Source of the DNA: Gemmatimonadales bacterium
GTDB lineage: Bacteria; Gemmatimonadota; Gemmatimonadetes; Gemmatimonadales; GWC2-71-9
Reading direction: 5' to 3'
NCBI GenBank assembly: GCA_030597435.1
Contig: JAUVRV010000031.1
Coordinates: forward strand, 1-12,628
Length of the DNA stretch: 12,628 nt
Part shown: piece after piece, positions 1-6,896 of the stretch
How the letters are laid out: each line of letters starts with the position of its first letter
Position numbering within the stretch: the first letter of the stretch is position 1
Position numbers and translations under genes: made by a program
Notes under the pieces: model-generated
What the model was told of the DNA's origin: nothing
Seen by the model: only the letters and a program-made list of their open reading frames with translations
Databases searched by the model: none

Positions 1-504
1 ATGGTGTTGTTCGATCGCAGCTGGTACAACAGGGCCGGTGTGGAGCGTGTAATGGGGTTCTGCACCAATGCAGAGTACGAAGAGTTCTTGCGTTCCTGCC
101 CCTACTTCGAGCGCATGCTGGTCCGGTCGGGGATCATCTTGATCAAGTATTGGTTCTCAGTCGGTGATGAAGAGCAGGAGCGCCGGTTCCAGGCACGCAT
201 AAAAGACCCCACCAAGCGCTGGAAGCTGAGTCCGATGGACCTGCAATCCCGGTCCCGCTGGGTCGAGTACTCGAAAGCCAAAGACGAGATGTTCCACTAC
301 ACGGACATCAAGCAAGCCCCGTGGTTTGTGGTCAACGCTGACAACAAGAAACGGGCACGATTGAACTGCATCAGCCACGTATTGAGCATGATTCCACACA
401 AAGATGTGGGTGGCAAGAAGGTCAAACTGCCTCCGCGCGGCACGGGTGAGGGCTACGTCCGACCACCGATCGGCGATCAAACCTTCATACCGGAGCCGTT
501 CTAG
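1..504 (+). CDS. ppk2: Polyphosphate kinase 2 (PPK2), C-terminal part, 5' truncated by window edge
   Basis: PPK2 enzymes transfer phosphate between polyphosphate and nucleotides in the cytoplasm. The visible 167 residues carry the family's Walker B region (D5-R-S-W-Y-N-R11, followed by AGVERVMGF). They also carry the IKYWFSV strand, the lid-type segment RFQARIKDP-KRWKLSPMD, and the APWFVV-AD-KKRARLN block. The C-terminal tail YVRPPIGDQTF is typical of one-domain PPK2. The usual protein is about 250-300 residues, and the Walker A loop (GxDxxGKG) that should lie upstream is absent. The ATG at base 1 is therefore almost surely an internal Met of a gene that enters from the left, not a true start. 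The gene ends with TAG at 502-504 and converges on the minus-strand operon. Family certain; substrate preference (ADP, GDP or AMP) cannot be judged here. Confidence 0.93.
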   Translation: MVLFDRSWYNRAGVERVMGFCTNAEYEEFLRSCPYFERMLVRSGIILIKYWFSVGDEEQERRFQARIKDPTKRWKLSPMDLQSRSRWVEYSKAKDEMFHYTDIKQAPWFVVNADNKKRARLNCISHVLSMIPHKDVGGKKVKLPPRGTGEGYVRPPIGDQTFIPEPF

Positions 505-510
505 GGACCG

Positions 511-525
511 CCCATCGGCAATGGG
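511..525. terminator. Weak hairpin in the convergent intergenic gap, possible bidirectional terminator
   Basis: The 39-base gap (505-543) between the convergent ppk2 and MBL genes contains an inverted repeat: CCCAT at 511-515, loop CGGCA, ATGGG at 521-525. It has only five perfect pairs and no T-tract on either side, so it is a poor intrinsic terminator. Its position between two 3' ends is the main argument for it. The 7-mer TAGGGAC occurs twice (502-508 and 526-532), flanking the hairpin. Confidence 0.25.
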
Positions 526-543
526 TAGGGACAAGAACCGCGG

Positions 544-1506
544 TCAGTAGACGTCGAGGTCATTGCCGGACACCACGGCACCGTCGTAACCGGCTTTGAC
601 TTCGGCAAGGAGTTCCTCCTCCGTGGTACCCCAGAACAACTGGTGATAGAGAACCAGCAACTGCGGCCTAGCGCGAGAAGCCAACTCGGCTAGCTGTACA
701 CTCGAAGTATGGGAACTAGAGTGATACCGTTGCCAAACGGGGTCACGCCGCTCAAAACCGGCCTGTGAGTACACCTCGTGCACGAGCACATCGCAGCCGG
801 CGCAGTGTTCCACAATTGCCTCACTCGGTACCGCATCACCCGAAATCACGATCACACGATCTGCCGACTCGAACCGATACGCAAACGCGTCTTCCCACGA
901 TCCGTGCGTCACTCGCAACGCGGTTACCTTCACGTTCTCATCCTGATAGATCAAGCCCGGCTCGATCTCGTGAACGTTCACCTTGTACCCGTCTGGATTG
1001 GCTGGTTCCAAGCCGTCGAGCCTGGCGCCGATATCTCCGGCATACGCCGCCTGGATATGATCCACCATGGCACGACTTCCGGTAGGACCAAACAGTTCCA
1101 GTGGTCGATCGCGCTCCAACACCCATGGAGTGAAGATGAGATCGGGTAAGCCGAGTGTGTGATCCGAGTGCAAGTGCGTAATGAAGACATGCCCGAGATT
1201 GGAGACCCGCAATCCCTCGACTCCCATGCTGTGTGCGGCCGCAGCGCGCCGCACCACACCCGGTCCGGCGTCCACCAGGTAAGGTACTCCGTTGACTACG
1301 ACGGCTACCGCTGGCCCCGAACGATCCGGATCGGCATTGGGAGTTCCCGTGCCCAACAGTACGAGATGGGTTCCGGTCGAGTAGTCAATGTCGGGACTGC
1401 CCTCTGACTCACCAGCGGTGCATGCGACCGTGAACAGCAGGATGCCCCCGAGTATCTCCCGCCACATACGCAGAAGCCCGGGAGGTATCGCAGGATGCTG
1501 GTTCAT
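544..1506 (-). CDS. MBL-fold metallo-hydrolase, RNase Z/arylsulfatase-like, probable lipoprotein
   Basis: A metallo-beta-lactamase-fold hydrolase of 320 residues, last gene of the operon. The metal-binding signature is H111-L-H113-S-D115-H116. It is preceded by the LLGTGTP strand typical of the RNase Z/AtsA branch and followed by a later THGS histidine, the bridging Asp in ISGDAV, and further histidines (HSSSH, LYHQ). A hydrophobic segment (residues 18-28, ILGGILLFTVA) ends at Cys29, followed by a low-complexity TAGESEGS stretch. This reads as a lipoprotein signal with a slightly atypical lipobox (T-V-A-C), so the enzyme probably acts outside the cytoplasmic membrane. That argues against a tRNA-processing role. 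The start at 1506 shares ATGA with the upstream hydratase stop. Met14 (base 1467) would give a shorter, more usual signal peptide. Substrate unknown; a phosphodiesterase, sulfatase or lactonase role is possible. Confidence 0.85.
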   Translation of the reverse strand: MNQHPAIPPGLLRMWREILGGILLFTVACTAGESEGSPDIDYSTGTHLVLLGTGTPNADPDRSGPAVAVVVNGVPYLVDAGPGVVRRAAAAHSMGVEGLRVSNLGHVFITHLHSDHTLGLPDLIFTPWVLERDRPLELFGPTGSRAMVDHIQAAYAGDIGARLDGLEPANPDGYKVNVHEIEPGLIYQDENVKVTALRVTHGSWEDAFAYRFESADRVIVISGDAVPSEAIVEHCAGCDVLVHEVYSQAGFERRDPVWQRYHSSSHTSSVQLAELASRARPQLLVLYHQLFWGTTEEELLAEVKAGYDGAVVSGNDLDVY

Positions 1507-2264
1507 TTCTCCAGGAACTGTGACACTGCCCGCTTGAAGTCGGGTGTTGCCCTGGCAACAGCGTTCACCTTGGCACCCAATGCAATCGCCGCTTCAAAGC
1601 TGCGGCCCTCGACTTCGTACAGCTGGCGCTTGATCAGGGCAACGGCCGATGGACTCGCGGCCGCCATCTCCGCAACCGTCGCATCTATCGACGCGGCAAA
1701 CTCATCGGCAGCGATCACTCGAGATACCAGACCAACCTGGAGCGCTTCCGGCGCAGAGAGAATATGTCCGGTACCTACCAGGTCGTAGGCGACCTTCTCC
1801 CCCACAGCCCGGCGCAACATCGCGATGACCATCGCGGGTACGAAGCCGCGTTTCACCTCCGGATAGCCAAATGAAGCGGCCGCATGTGCCAGGACCACAT
1901 CGCACGCGGTCGCCAGACCGCATCCTCCAGCTAGAGCCCGGCCGCGCACCACCGCGACGACGGACTTGGGCAACCGCCTCATCGCAATGAACACGTCACC
2001 CAACCGCTGCGCGTTGGCAGCGTTTTCGTCCGCACTCTTGTCCGCCGACTCCAGTAGTTCCGCCAGGTCCGCCCCGGCACAGAAGTCCTTCCCCGCACCA
2101 CGAATCACTACCACCCGTACTGCCGCATCTACCTCGGCGCGCTCGAGTTGCTCGTGCAACGCGTCTATCATCAGTGAATCGAGTGCGTTGCGCTTCTCCG
2201 GTCTGTTGAGAGTGAGCGTCAAAACGCCACTGTAAAGTTCGGCCAGCACTCGCTCAGCGGACAT
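1503..2264 (-). CDS. Enoyl-CoA hydratase/isomerase family protein with a single catalytic Glu (LiuC/AtuE-like)
   Basis: A 253-residue crotonase-fold protein of normal length. It shows the N-terminal LNRPEKRNAL motif, the oxyanion-hole segment FCAGADL (61-67), the second oxyanion loop LAGGCG (111-116), and the FGYPEVKRG segment (132-140). The second catalytic Glu is present at E136 (rat Glu164 equivalent). The Glu144 equivalent, twenty residues earlier, is Gly116. As I recall the family, this single-Glu arrangement with a PEV..G.VPA continuation is found in 3-methylglutaconyl-CoA hydratases (LiuC) and related isohexenylglutaconyl-CoA hydratases (AtuE). The neighbouring AtuA pair and carboxyltransferase subunit suit that pathway. 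It overlaps the upstream AtuA-related gene by 11 bases and the downstream MBL gene by ATGA, so translation is probably coupled. Fold certain; exact substrate inferred. Confidence 0.9.
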   Translation of the reverse strand: MSAERVLAELYSGVLTLTLNRPEKRNALDSLMIDALHEQLERAEVDAAVRVVVIRGAGKDFCAGADLAELLESADKSADENAANAQRLGDVFIAMRRLPKSVVAVVRGRALAGGCGLATACDVVLAHAAASFGYPEVKRGFVPAMVIAMLRRAVGEKVAYDLVGTGHILSAPEALQVGLVSRVIAADEFAASIDATVAEMAAASPSAVALIKRQLYEVEGRSFEAAIALGAKVNAVARATPDFKRAVSQFLEK

Positions 2265-2616
2265 CGAGATCTCGTGGCACGGGAATCTCCATTCTCAACA
2301 ATGCGGTCGAAAACACCTTACCTTGAGCGTCGGTCTTGAGTGAGAGGGTACCTCCTTCACCCAACGCGCCATGCAACAGAAAGTTCAACGCGTTGAGGTT
2401 GGGAAGCTCGAAGCGTTCGACTTTGCCTTTCACCGTTCCCTTGAAATGGCGCGCCACCCGTGCCGCCGTCACTTGCTTCTCGAGCAACGGATAGTATTCC
2501 GGCTTGAGCGCAATCAGGCCGATGTTAGCCGTATCACCCTTGTCACCGCTGCGGGCATGGGCAATTCGAACGAGTTGAATCCGCTGCGGCCTACGCCGTC
2601 TTGGCGGTCTCTTCAT
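2254..2616 (-). CDS. AtuA-related small protein (C-terminal, ferredoxin-fold-like AtuA domain)
   Basis: A 120-residue protein matching the C-terminal domain found fused to, or following, DUF1446/AtuA proteins. The core is LVRIAHARSGDKGDTANIGL near the N-terminus, then ALKPEYYPLL, a VARHF segment, FELPNLNALNFLLHGALGEGG and the terminal KTDAQGKVF strand. I start it at 2616, where the ATG overlaps the AtuA stop as ATGA. An in-frame ATG at 2673 would add 19 charged residues lying inside the AtuA gene and is less likely. The start adds a short Arg-rich leader (KRPPRRRRPQ) before the domain. It presumably forms a complex with the DUF1446 protein, as the two halves are joined in one chain in other organisms. 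Its biochemical role is not established; AtuA genes are linked to acyclic terpene catabolism in Pseudomonas. Confidence 0.85.
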   Translation of the reverse strand: MKRPPRRRRPQRIQLVRIAHARSGDKGDTANIGLIALKPEYYPLLEKQVTAARVARHFKGTVKGKVERFELPNLNALNFLLHGALGEGGTLSLKTDAQGKVFSTALLRMEIPVPRDLDVR

Positions 2617-3986
2617 GCCCTCATTATCTCCACCTTTGCCTCGATCACGCTCTTGGGAATCAATGCGGGCCAATACGCGATGATCTCCTCAACTTTGGGT
2701 CGGCCACTCGCGAAACCAGTCACACTCGGCGGCCCATTCAGAATGAGCGGCGCTATCTCACGACTGAAACGCTCAACCGGCGCCCGATCGCGGGCCCGCA
2801 CGGCTACCCGCAGCTGTACCTCGGGAATGTCCGGACTCACCGGTCCTGCCAATCGGCCGTGGGTCGCGTTGACTCCCACCATCTCTGTCAGGATCTCGTC
2901 GAACTCGAGATCCAAACGTCGCAGCCGCTCACGCAGAATCCGATCTGCCTTTCTGGCTTTCTTCAATGCGTCAGGCCACGCATACACCAGGGTGCCAACA
3001 GCCTTGTAGCCCCACGAGTACGATATCGAAACCTTGAGAGAATCCGTGGCCGCACCGCCTGTAACGCCGGAGACGCCGACCCGGTCCCTCCCCAGTTGTT
3101 TGAGCTTGATAGTAGTGAAATCGGCAATACAATCCGGTGTGATGTAGCTCTTGGGATCGCCCATCTCGTACAGCAACTGCTCGGTAATACTGGCTACACT
3201 CACGCGGCCACCGGTTCCCTCGTGTTTGGTGACAACGAAAGTTCCGTCGGGTGAAACCTCTACGATGGGATATCCCGGATCGTCCATTCGCGGTATGCGT
3301 TCCCAGTTGACCAGACAATTGCCACCGGTGCATTGGGCACCACACTCGATGATATGGCCTGCTACCGTTCCCGCGGCCATCTTGGGCCAATCGTCTTTGC
3401 GCCACCCGAAGCTGTGGATCATGGGAGCGAGCGCCAAGCCCGTATCAGTCACTCTCCCGGTGATCACGATATCACCGCCACGCTTTAGAGCCTGAACAAT
3501 GGGCCACGCTCCCAGGTAAACGTTGGCGCTCTGAATGAGATCACGCACCAGCGAGAGCGGCTCACCCGTCTCCATGTTGTGCAGTTCGTGTCCCTGTTCC
3601 GTCAGCTCGTCCAGGCAACCCATGATGTCGTCGCCAGTAACCAGAGCCACTCTGACCTTGCCCGCGAGCCCTTGCTCTCTGGCACAGGTCAACACCGCTT
3701 CGGCACAAGCAAGTGGATTCACCCCGCCGGCATTCGCAGTTACGCGCACACCGCGCGCTACTATCTCCGGCAGCAGTTGGCCCATCAGCGGAACAAAATC
3801 CTTCGCGTATCCCAAAGCTGGATCGCGGGACCGTTGTTTCTGCATGATGGACATGGTGACCTCGGCCAAGTAGTCCATCATGAGATAATCGATGGGACCG
3901 CCGGTCACCTGACGCACCGGCGCCTCCAACCAGTCACCCCAGAAACCTTGGCCTGACGCGATTCTGATGGGTCTGTTCGTGGACAT
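2613..3986 (-). CDS. Acyclic terpene utilisation AtuA family protein (DUF1446)
   Basis: A 457-residue DUF1446 protein. Recognisable family blocks are IASGQGFWGDWLEAP at the N-terminus, the IDYLMMDYLAEVTM segment, VRVTANAGGVNPLACAE, the VTGDDI loop, ITGRVTDTGLALAP, HIIECGAQCTGGN with two Cys, and GVSGVTGGAATDSLKVSISY. AtuA is required, by an unknown mechanism, for citronellol/geraniol degradation in Pseudomonas, next to a biotin-dependent acyl-CoA carboxylase. Homologues are widespread beside branched acyl-CoA genes. The AtuA-related domain is a separate gene that follows through an ATGA overlap. The preceding gene is a subtilase, 24 bases upstream. Many homologues end with the AtuA-related domain fused on, so the shorter length reflects the split and not a truncation. 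Family assignment is secure; the reaction is unknown. Confidence 0.93.
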   Translation of the reverse strand: MSTNRPIRIASGQGFWGDWLEAPVRQVTGGPIDYLMMDYLAEVTMSIMQKQRSRDPALGYAKDFVPLMGQLLPEIVARGVRVTANAGGVNPLACAEAVLTCAREQGLAGKVRVALVTGDDIMGCLDELTEQGHELHNMETGEPLSLVRDLIQSANVYLGAWPIVQALKRGGDIVITGRVTDTGLALAPMIHSFGWRKDDWPKMAAGTVAGHIIECGAQCTGGNCLVNWERIPRMDDPGYPIVEVSPDGTFVVTKHEGTGGRVSVASITEQLLYEMGDPKSYITPDCIADFTTIKLKQLGRDRVGVSGVTGGAATDSLKVSISYSWGYKAVGTLVYAWPDALKKARKADRILRERLRRLDLEFDEILTEMVGVNATHGRLAGPVSPDIPEVQLRVAVRARDRAPVERFSREIAPLILNGPPSVTGFASGRPKVEEIIAYWPALIPKSVIEAKVEIMRA

Positions 3987-4010
3987 GTCAGCCTGTCGCT
4001 TGCGTTGGGT

Positions 4011-6896
4011 CTACGAGCCCGTCCGTCGCATCGTAACTGCACCACGGCGAACAGCGGCAGGGCCAGAGGGCGTCTTCGCGGTCACATCGACCACGGGCTC
4101 GAAACCATCCGGTAGCAGGAATCCGGCTGGGACCGGCGGAAAACTGAACGTGCGGATCTCACCAGGTGCAAGTCGTACTGACACGCTGTCCGCGGCAATG
4201 GCCGTATCGAGCGGCAGTGGTTCAGCCAACACGAATTGGACTCGAATCTGTCCTCCCCACTCGGGCTGCGGTTCTATGTGCGCGTATGCCGGAATCAGTT
4301 CAATCACGAGATCACCCTTGTACTCCAGCGAGTCGAGACCAACTGTCTGACGTCCAAAGGCGTAGTTGAGTGGATTGTCCATCAACTTGGCACCGGTCGA
4401 ATCGAACAGGGTCACTCCGAAGTCGGTAATCCCGTGCCAGTACCCTGAGGGTAGGGCTACCTCTATGACCAACTCATCCGCCCACGTCGGCTGTGAGACC
4501 CTGACCGTGTGCGGCGCGGACCCGGTTCCCCCAACCTCTTGCTGCAGCATCGCCCCGGTGATTGACGCCGAGAGTGTCGCGGTAACTCGATCGCTGGTGG
4601 TGTTCCTGACCGACACGACGGCGTTCTCCGTGACTGCCGTCAGGCTCACTTCCGGCAGTGCGGCTGCGAGTGCGTAGCTCACAGCTTCTGATGGCGGCGC
4701 AACAACTACCGCCTCATACACCCCGGGAACGAGGTCATCGCCAGTGACGTTGATACCTGTCCAGTTCGTGCCCTCACTCGTGACACTACTGAGATTGCGC
4801 TGAGGCTGACCGTCCGGCTCGAACAAATAGAGTGTCGCTCCCGCACCACCAGTGGAGACTGATATGCTCACTTCCAATCCACCAGCGCCCTCGGGAACTT
4901 CAAAGAAGTACCTGTCAATTGTACCGGCTTCGAGCTCGCCACCGGAGCTATAGGGGCGGGAGAGAGAACGGGGTACTACAACAGTATTTACGAGACTGAA
5001 GGAAGGACCAGCCAATGTGTCGGTGACCGGTCGTGCCCACACGGTCCCCACATACAGTCCCGGCTCGGTGAGCCCGGCCGGATCGTAGCGGAGCGTGATG
5101 GTCGCCGGTCGCCCTTGGGGCTCGATGGTGGGCGGTGCTTCGATCCAGTCAACGTCGGATATCAACTCCAGTTGCGCCGCGGGCTGACCACCCACAGATG
5201 TGACCCGGAACCTCTGGATAGTGTCACCTGGAGACACCAGGCCTGTCCTACGATATGCGGCGGTACCGACCGATGAATTGCCGCCGTCGGGAAGTGCTCT
5301 CACCGAGTAGACCCCGGCCTGGTGCGAGGCCATCAGCCATCGGTATGCTGCCCCGACGTTGGGGACACCCGCCCCTACGTCAATTCGGGTTGCTCCTTTC
5401 GGTACCACGGCGGTGTTCGTGAGTGAGCGGGTCAGATCAATCGCTCTGGCACGCCTACCGCGTTCGAGGGTGGCCGATTGCAGCACGGCGGCTAACCCCG
5501 CCACCTGCGGCACTGCAAAACTGGTCCCGGGTTGGATCTCCTCACCCGCGTGCCACCGCGGGACATTAGAGAAAGCAACTCCCGGTGCGCACAGATCGGG
5601 CTTGGCCAATTCGCCACCCCGGGCACTCCACCATGCGACCAGGTCATCCGGCGGAGCCGTTCCCGGCTTGGGAGGCTTGGCGAATACTCCGGGGAACATG
5701 GCGCAGACGGCGATGGCGTACTCGGAAGAGCCCGGAAACCCCACAGTGGAGACCCCTGGTCCGTCGTTTCCTGCGGCGATCACGAACAGCACTTCGGGGT
5801 GCCTCAACGCGAAATCGTCTATGATCGAATCGATCGCGGCCGAGCCCTCGAGTTCGTTACCGACACCGTAACTAAGATTCAATATCAACGCGAGATTGCG
5901 CTGCTGCGCAAAATCGGCCGCGTAATTCATCGCCCTCACGATGCTACCAGTTACCGAAATGCCACCGCGAGCATTGTCGGCAATCTTGAGCCCGAGGATC
6001 TGGGCCCCTGGCGCAATACCATCGAATCCCTGCACACCAAACATGTTGTGGCCGGCCGCGATGCCCGCCACATGCGTGCCGTGACTGGAGTTGTCGAAGT
6101 ACAAATCCAGTTCAGGTACTCCGTCCATCTCGCGCAGGTTGACGGCGATGGTGATAGGACCGGGACCCGTGGTAGACGGTGAAGGTGTCAGCCAAAAGGT
6201 CTCATGGGCCACCATGAAATCTCGTACCGGGGTCTCATCGTCGAGAGCGAGGTCACCATCCGTATCGGTAACCACGAACCAGCCACTGCTCGCCTTGGCG
6301 ACGACCACGGGAAACTCATCGGTGTTGGTTCCATTGCCGTTCACGTCGGCGGCCGGGACGGTTCCCAGCGGCAGCTCACGGAACACGCCACCGTAATACG
6401 GCGGTGACGCGAGTCGCGCCACGCGCCCGAATCCACTGAGTCTCATGTTGCCAACGACCACCGTATCTCGACCCAAGGTAGTCACCGGCCCAAGTTGGAT
6501 CCTACCCTCGCCCGAGAAGTCGCGCAGGTCGAGGATCTTGGGGCTCCCGGCCGAGGTGCGTGCTAGTCCCGGCAGTCCCGCATCCACACCGCTATCGAGG
6601 ATTCCGATGACCACGCCGCGTCCATCTTGCTGCGGATGATTCAACCGAAACGAATCAACCCCCATGCTACTGACCGGCAGCAGTCCGGCGAGCATTGCTA
6701 TGCGCGGTGGGATTATTGGGTCATTGAACTGAACCGCGGTGCTCACCGGTGGAGCAACGGCGCTGCTCTCCGACGTATCGGCAATGTCAATCGGTTGGGG
6801 CAGCGACTGACTGCCTGTAGCCGACGCGCACGCAGTGGAAACGAGCAATCCGACAACAGCGACGCCCCGTGTTGTTAATCGAACTGCGGCGATCAT
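4011..6896 (-). CDS. Secreted S8 subtilase, tripeptidyl-peptidase-II-like, predicted lipoprotein
   Basis: A 961-residue serine protease with an intact S8 active site: Asp101 in ILDSGVD, His272 in SHGTHVAGIAAGH, oxyanion Asn377 in AAGNDGPG, and Ser459 in GTSFAVP. The surroundings of these motifs (DGRGVVIGILDSGVD..PGL, then SPKILDLRDFSGEG; DGIAPGAQILGLKI; AAGNDGPGVSTVGFPG) resemble tripeptidyl peptidase II more than classical subtilisin. There is also a long insertion of about 170 residues between Asp and His. That insertion contains two acidic, calcium-loop-like segments at 184-195 and 211-221. The N-terminus is a lipoprotein signal: Arg-containing start, hydrophobic AVVGLLVSTA and Cys23. The C-terminal half (about 500-961) is beta-rich, including a P/PPC-like domain around 650-750 and no clear anchor. 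The start ATG shares ATGA with the carboxylase stop and has no evident Shine-Dalgarno sequence, suggesting translational coupling. Physiological substrate unknown. Confidence 0.92.
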   Translation of the reverse strand: MIAAVRLTTRGVAVVGLLVSTACASATGSQSLPQPIDIADTSESSAVAPPVSTAVQFNDPIIPPRIAMLAGLLPVSSMGVDSFRLNHPQQDGRGVVIGILDSGVDAGLPGLARTSAGSPKILDLRDFSGEGRIQLGPVTTLGRDTVVVGNMRLSGFGRVARLASPPYYGGVFRELPLGTVPAADVNGNGTNTDEFPVVVAKASSGWFVVTDTDGDLALDDETPVRDFMVAHETFWLTPSPSTTGPGPITIAVNLREMDGVPELDLYFDNSSHGTHVAGIAAGHNMFGVQGFDGIAPGAQILGLKIADNARGGISVTGSIVRAMNYAADFAQQRNLALILNLSYGVGNELEGSAAIDSIIDDFALRHPEVLFVIAAGNDGPGVSTVGFPGSSEYAIAVCAMFPGVFAKPPKPGTAPPDDLVAWWSARGGELAKPDLCAPGVAFSNVPRWHAGEEIQPGTSFAVPQVAGLAAVLQSATLERGRRARAIDLTRSLTNTAVVPKGATRIDVGAGVPNVGAAYRWLMASHQAGVYSVRALPDGGNSSVGTAAYRRTGLVSPGDTIQRFRVTSVGGQPAAQLELISDVDWIEAPPTIEPQGRPATITLRYDPAGLTEPGLYVGTVWARPVTDTLAGPSFSLVNTVVVPRSLSRPYSSGGELEAGTIDRYFFEVPEGAGGLEVSISVSTGGAGATLYLFEPDGQPQRNLSSVTSEGTNWTGINVTGDDLVPGVYEAVVVAPPSEAVSYALAAALPEVSLTAVTENAVVSVRNTTSDRVTATLSASITGAMLQQEVGGTGSAPHTVRVSQPTWADELVIEVALPSGYWHGITDFGVTLFDSTGAKLMDNPLNYAFGRQTVGLDSLEYKGDLVIELIPAYAHIEPQPEWGGQIRVQFVLAEPLPLDTAIAADSVSVRLAPGEIRTFSFPPVPAGFLLPDGFEPVVDVTAKTPSGPAAVRRGAVTMRRTGS

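Noticed and set aside
2617..2673. Upstream ATG (2673) as the start of the AtuA-related protein
   Set aside because: It would overlap AtuA by 61 bases and add a highly charged, non-conserved leader. The ATGA junction at 2616 is the usual arrangement.
2371..3254. Overlapping plus-strand frames opposite the AtuA genes
   Set aside because: They are antisense shadows of conserved proteins, with Arg/Ser/Thr-rich products and no motif.
5532..6182. Plus-strand open frame of 216 codons opposite the subtilase catalytic domain
   Set aside because: It covers the region encoding the catalytic His, oxyanion Asn and Ser-side domain on the other strand, and no independent coding signal is visible.
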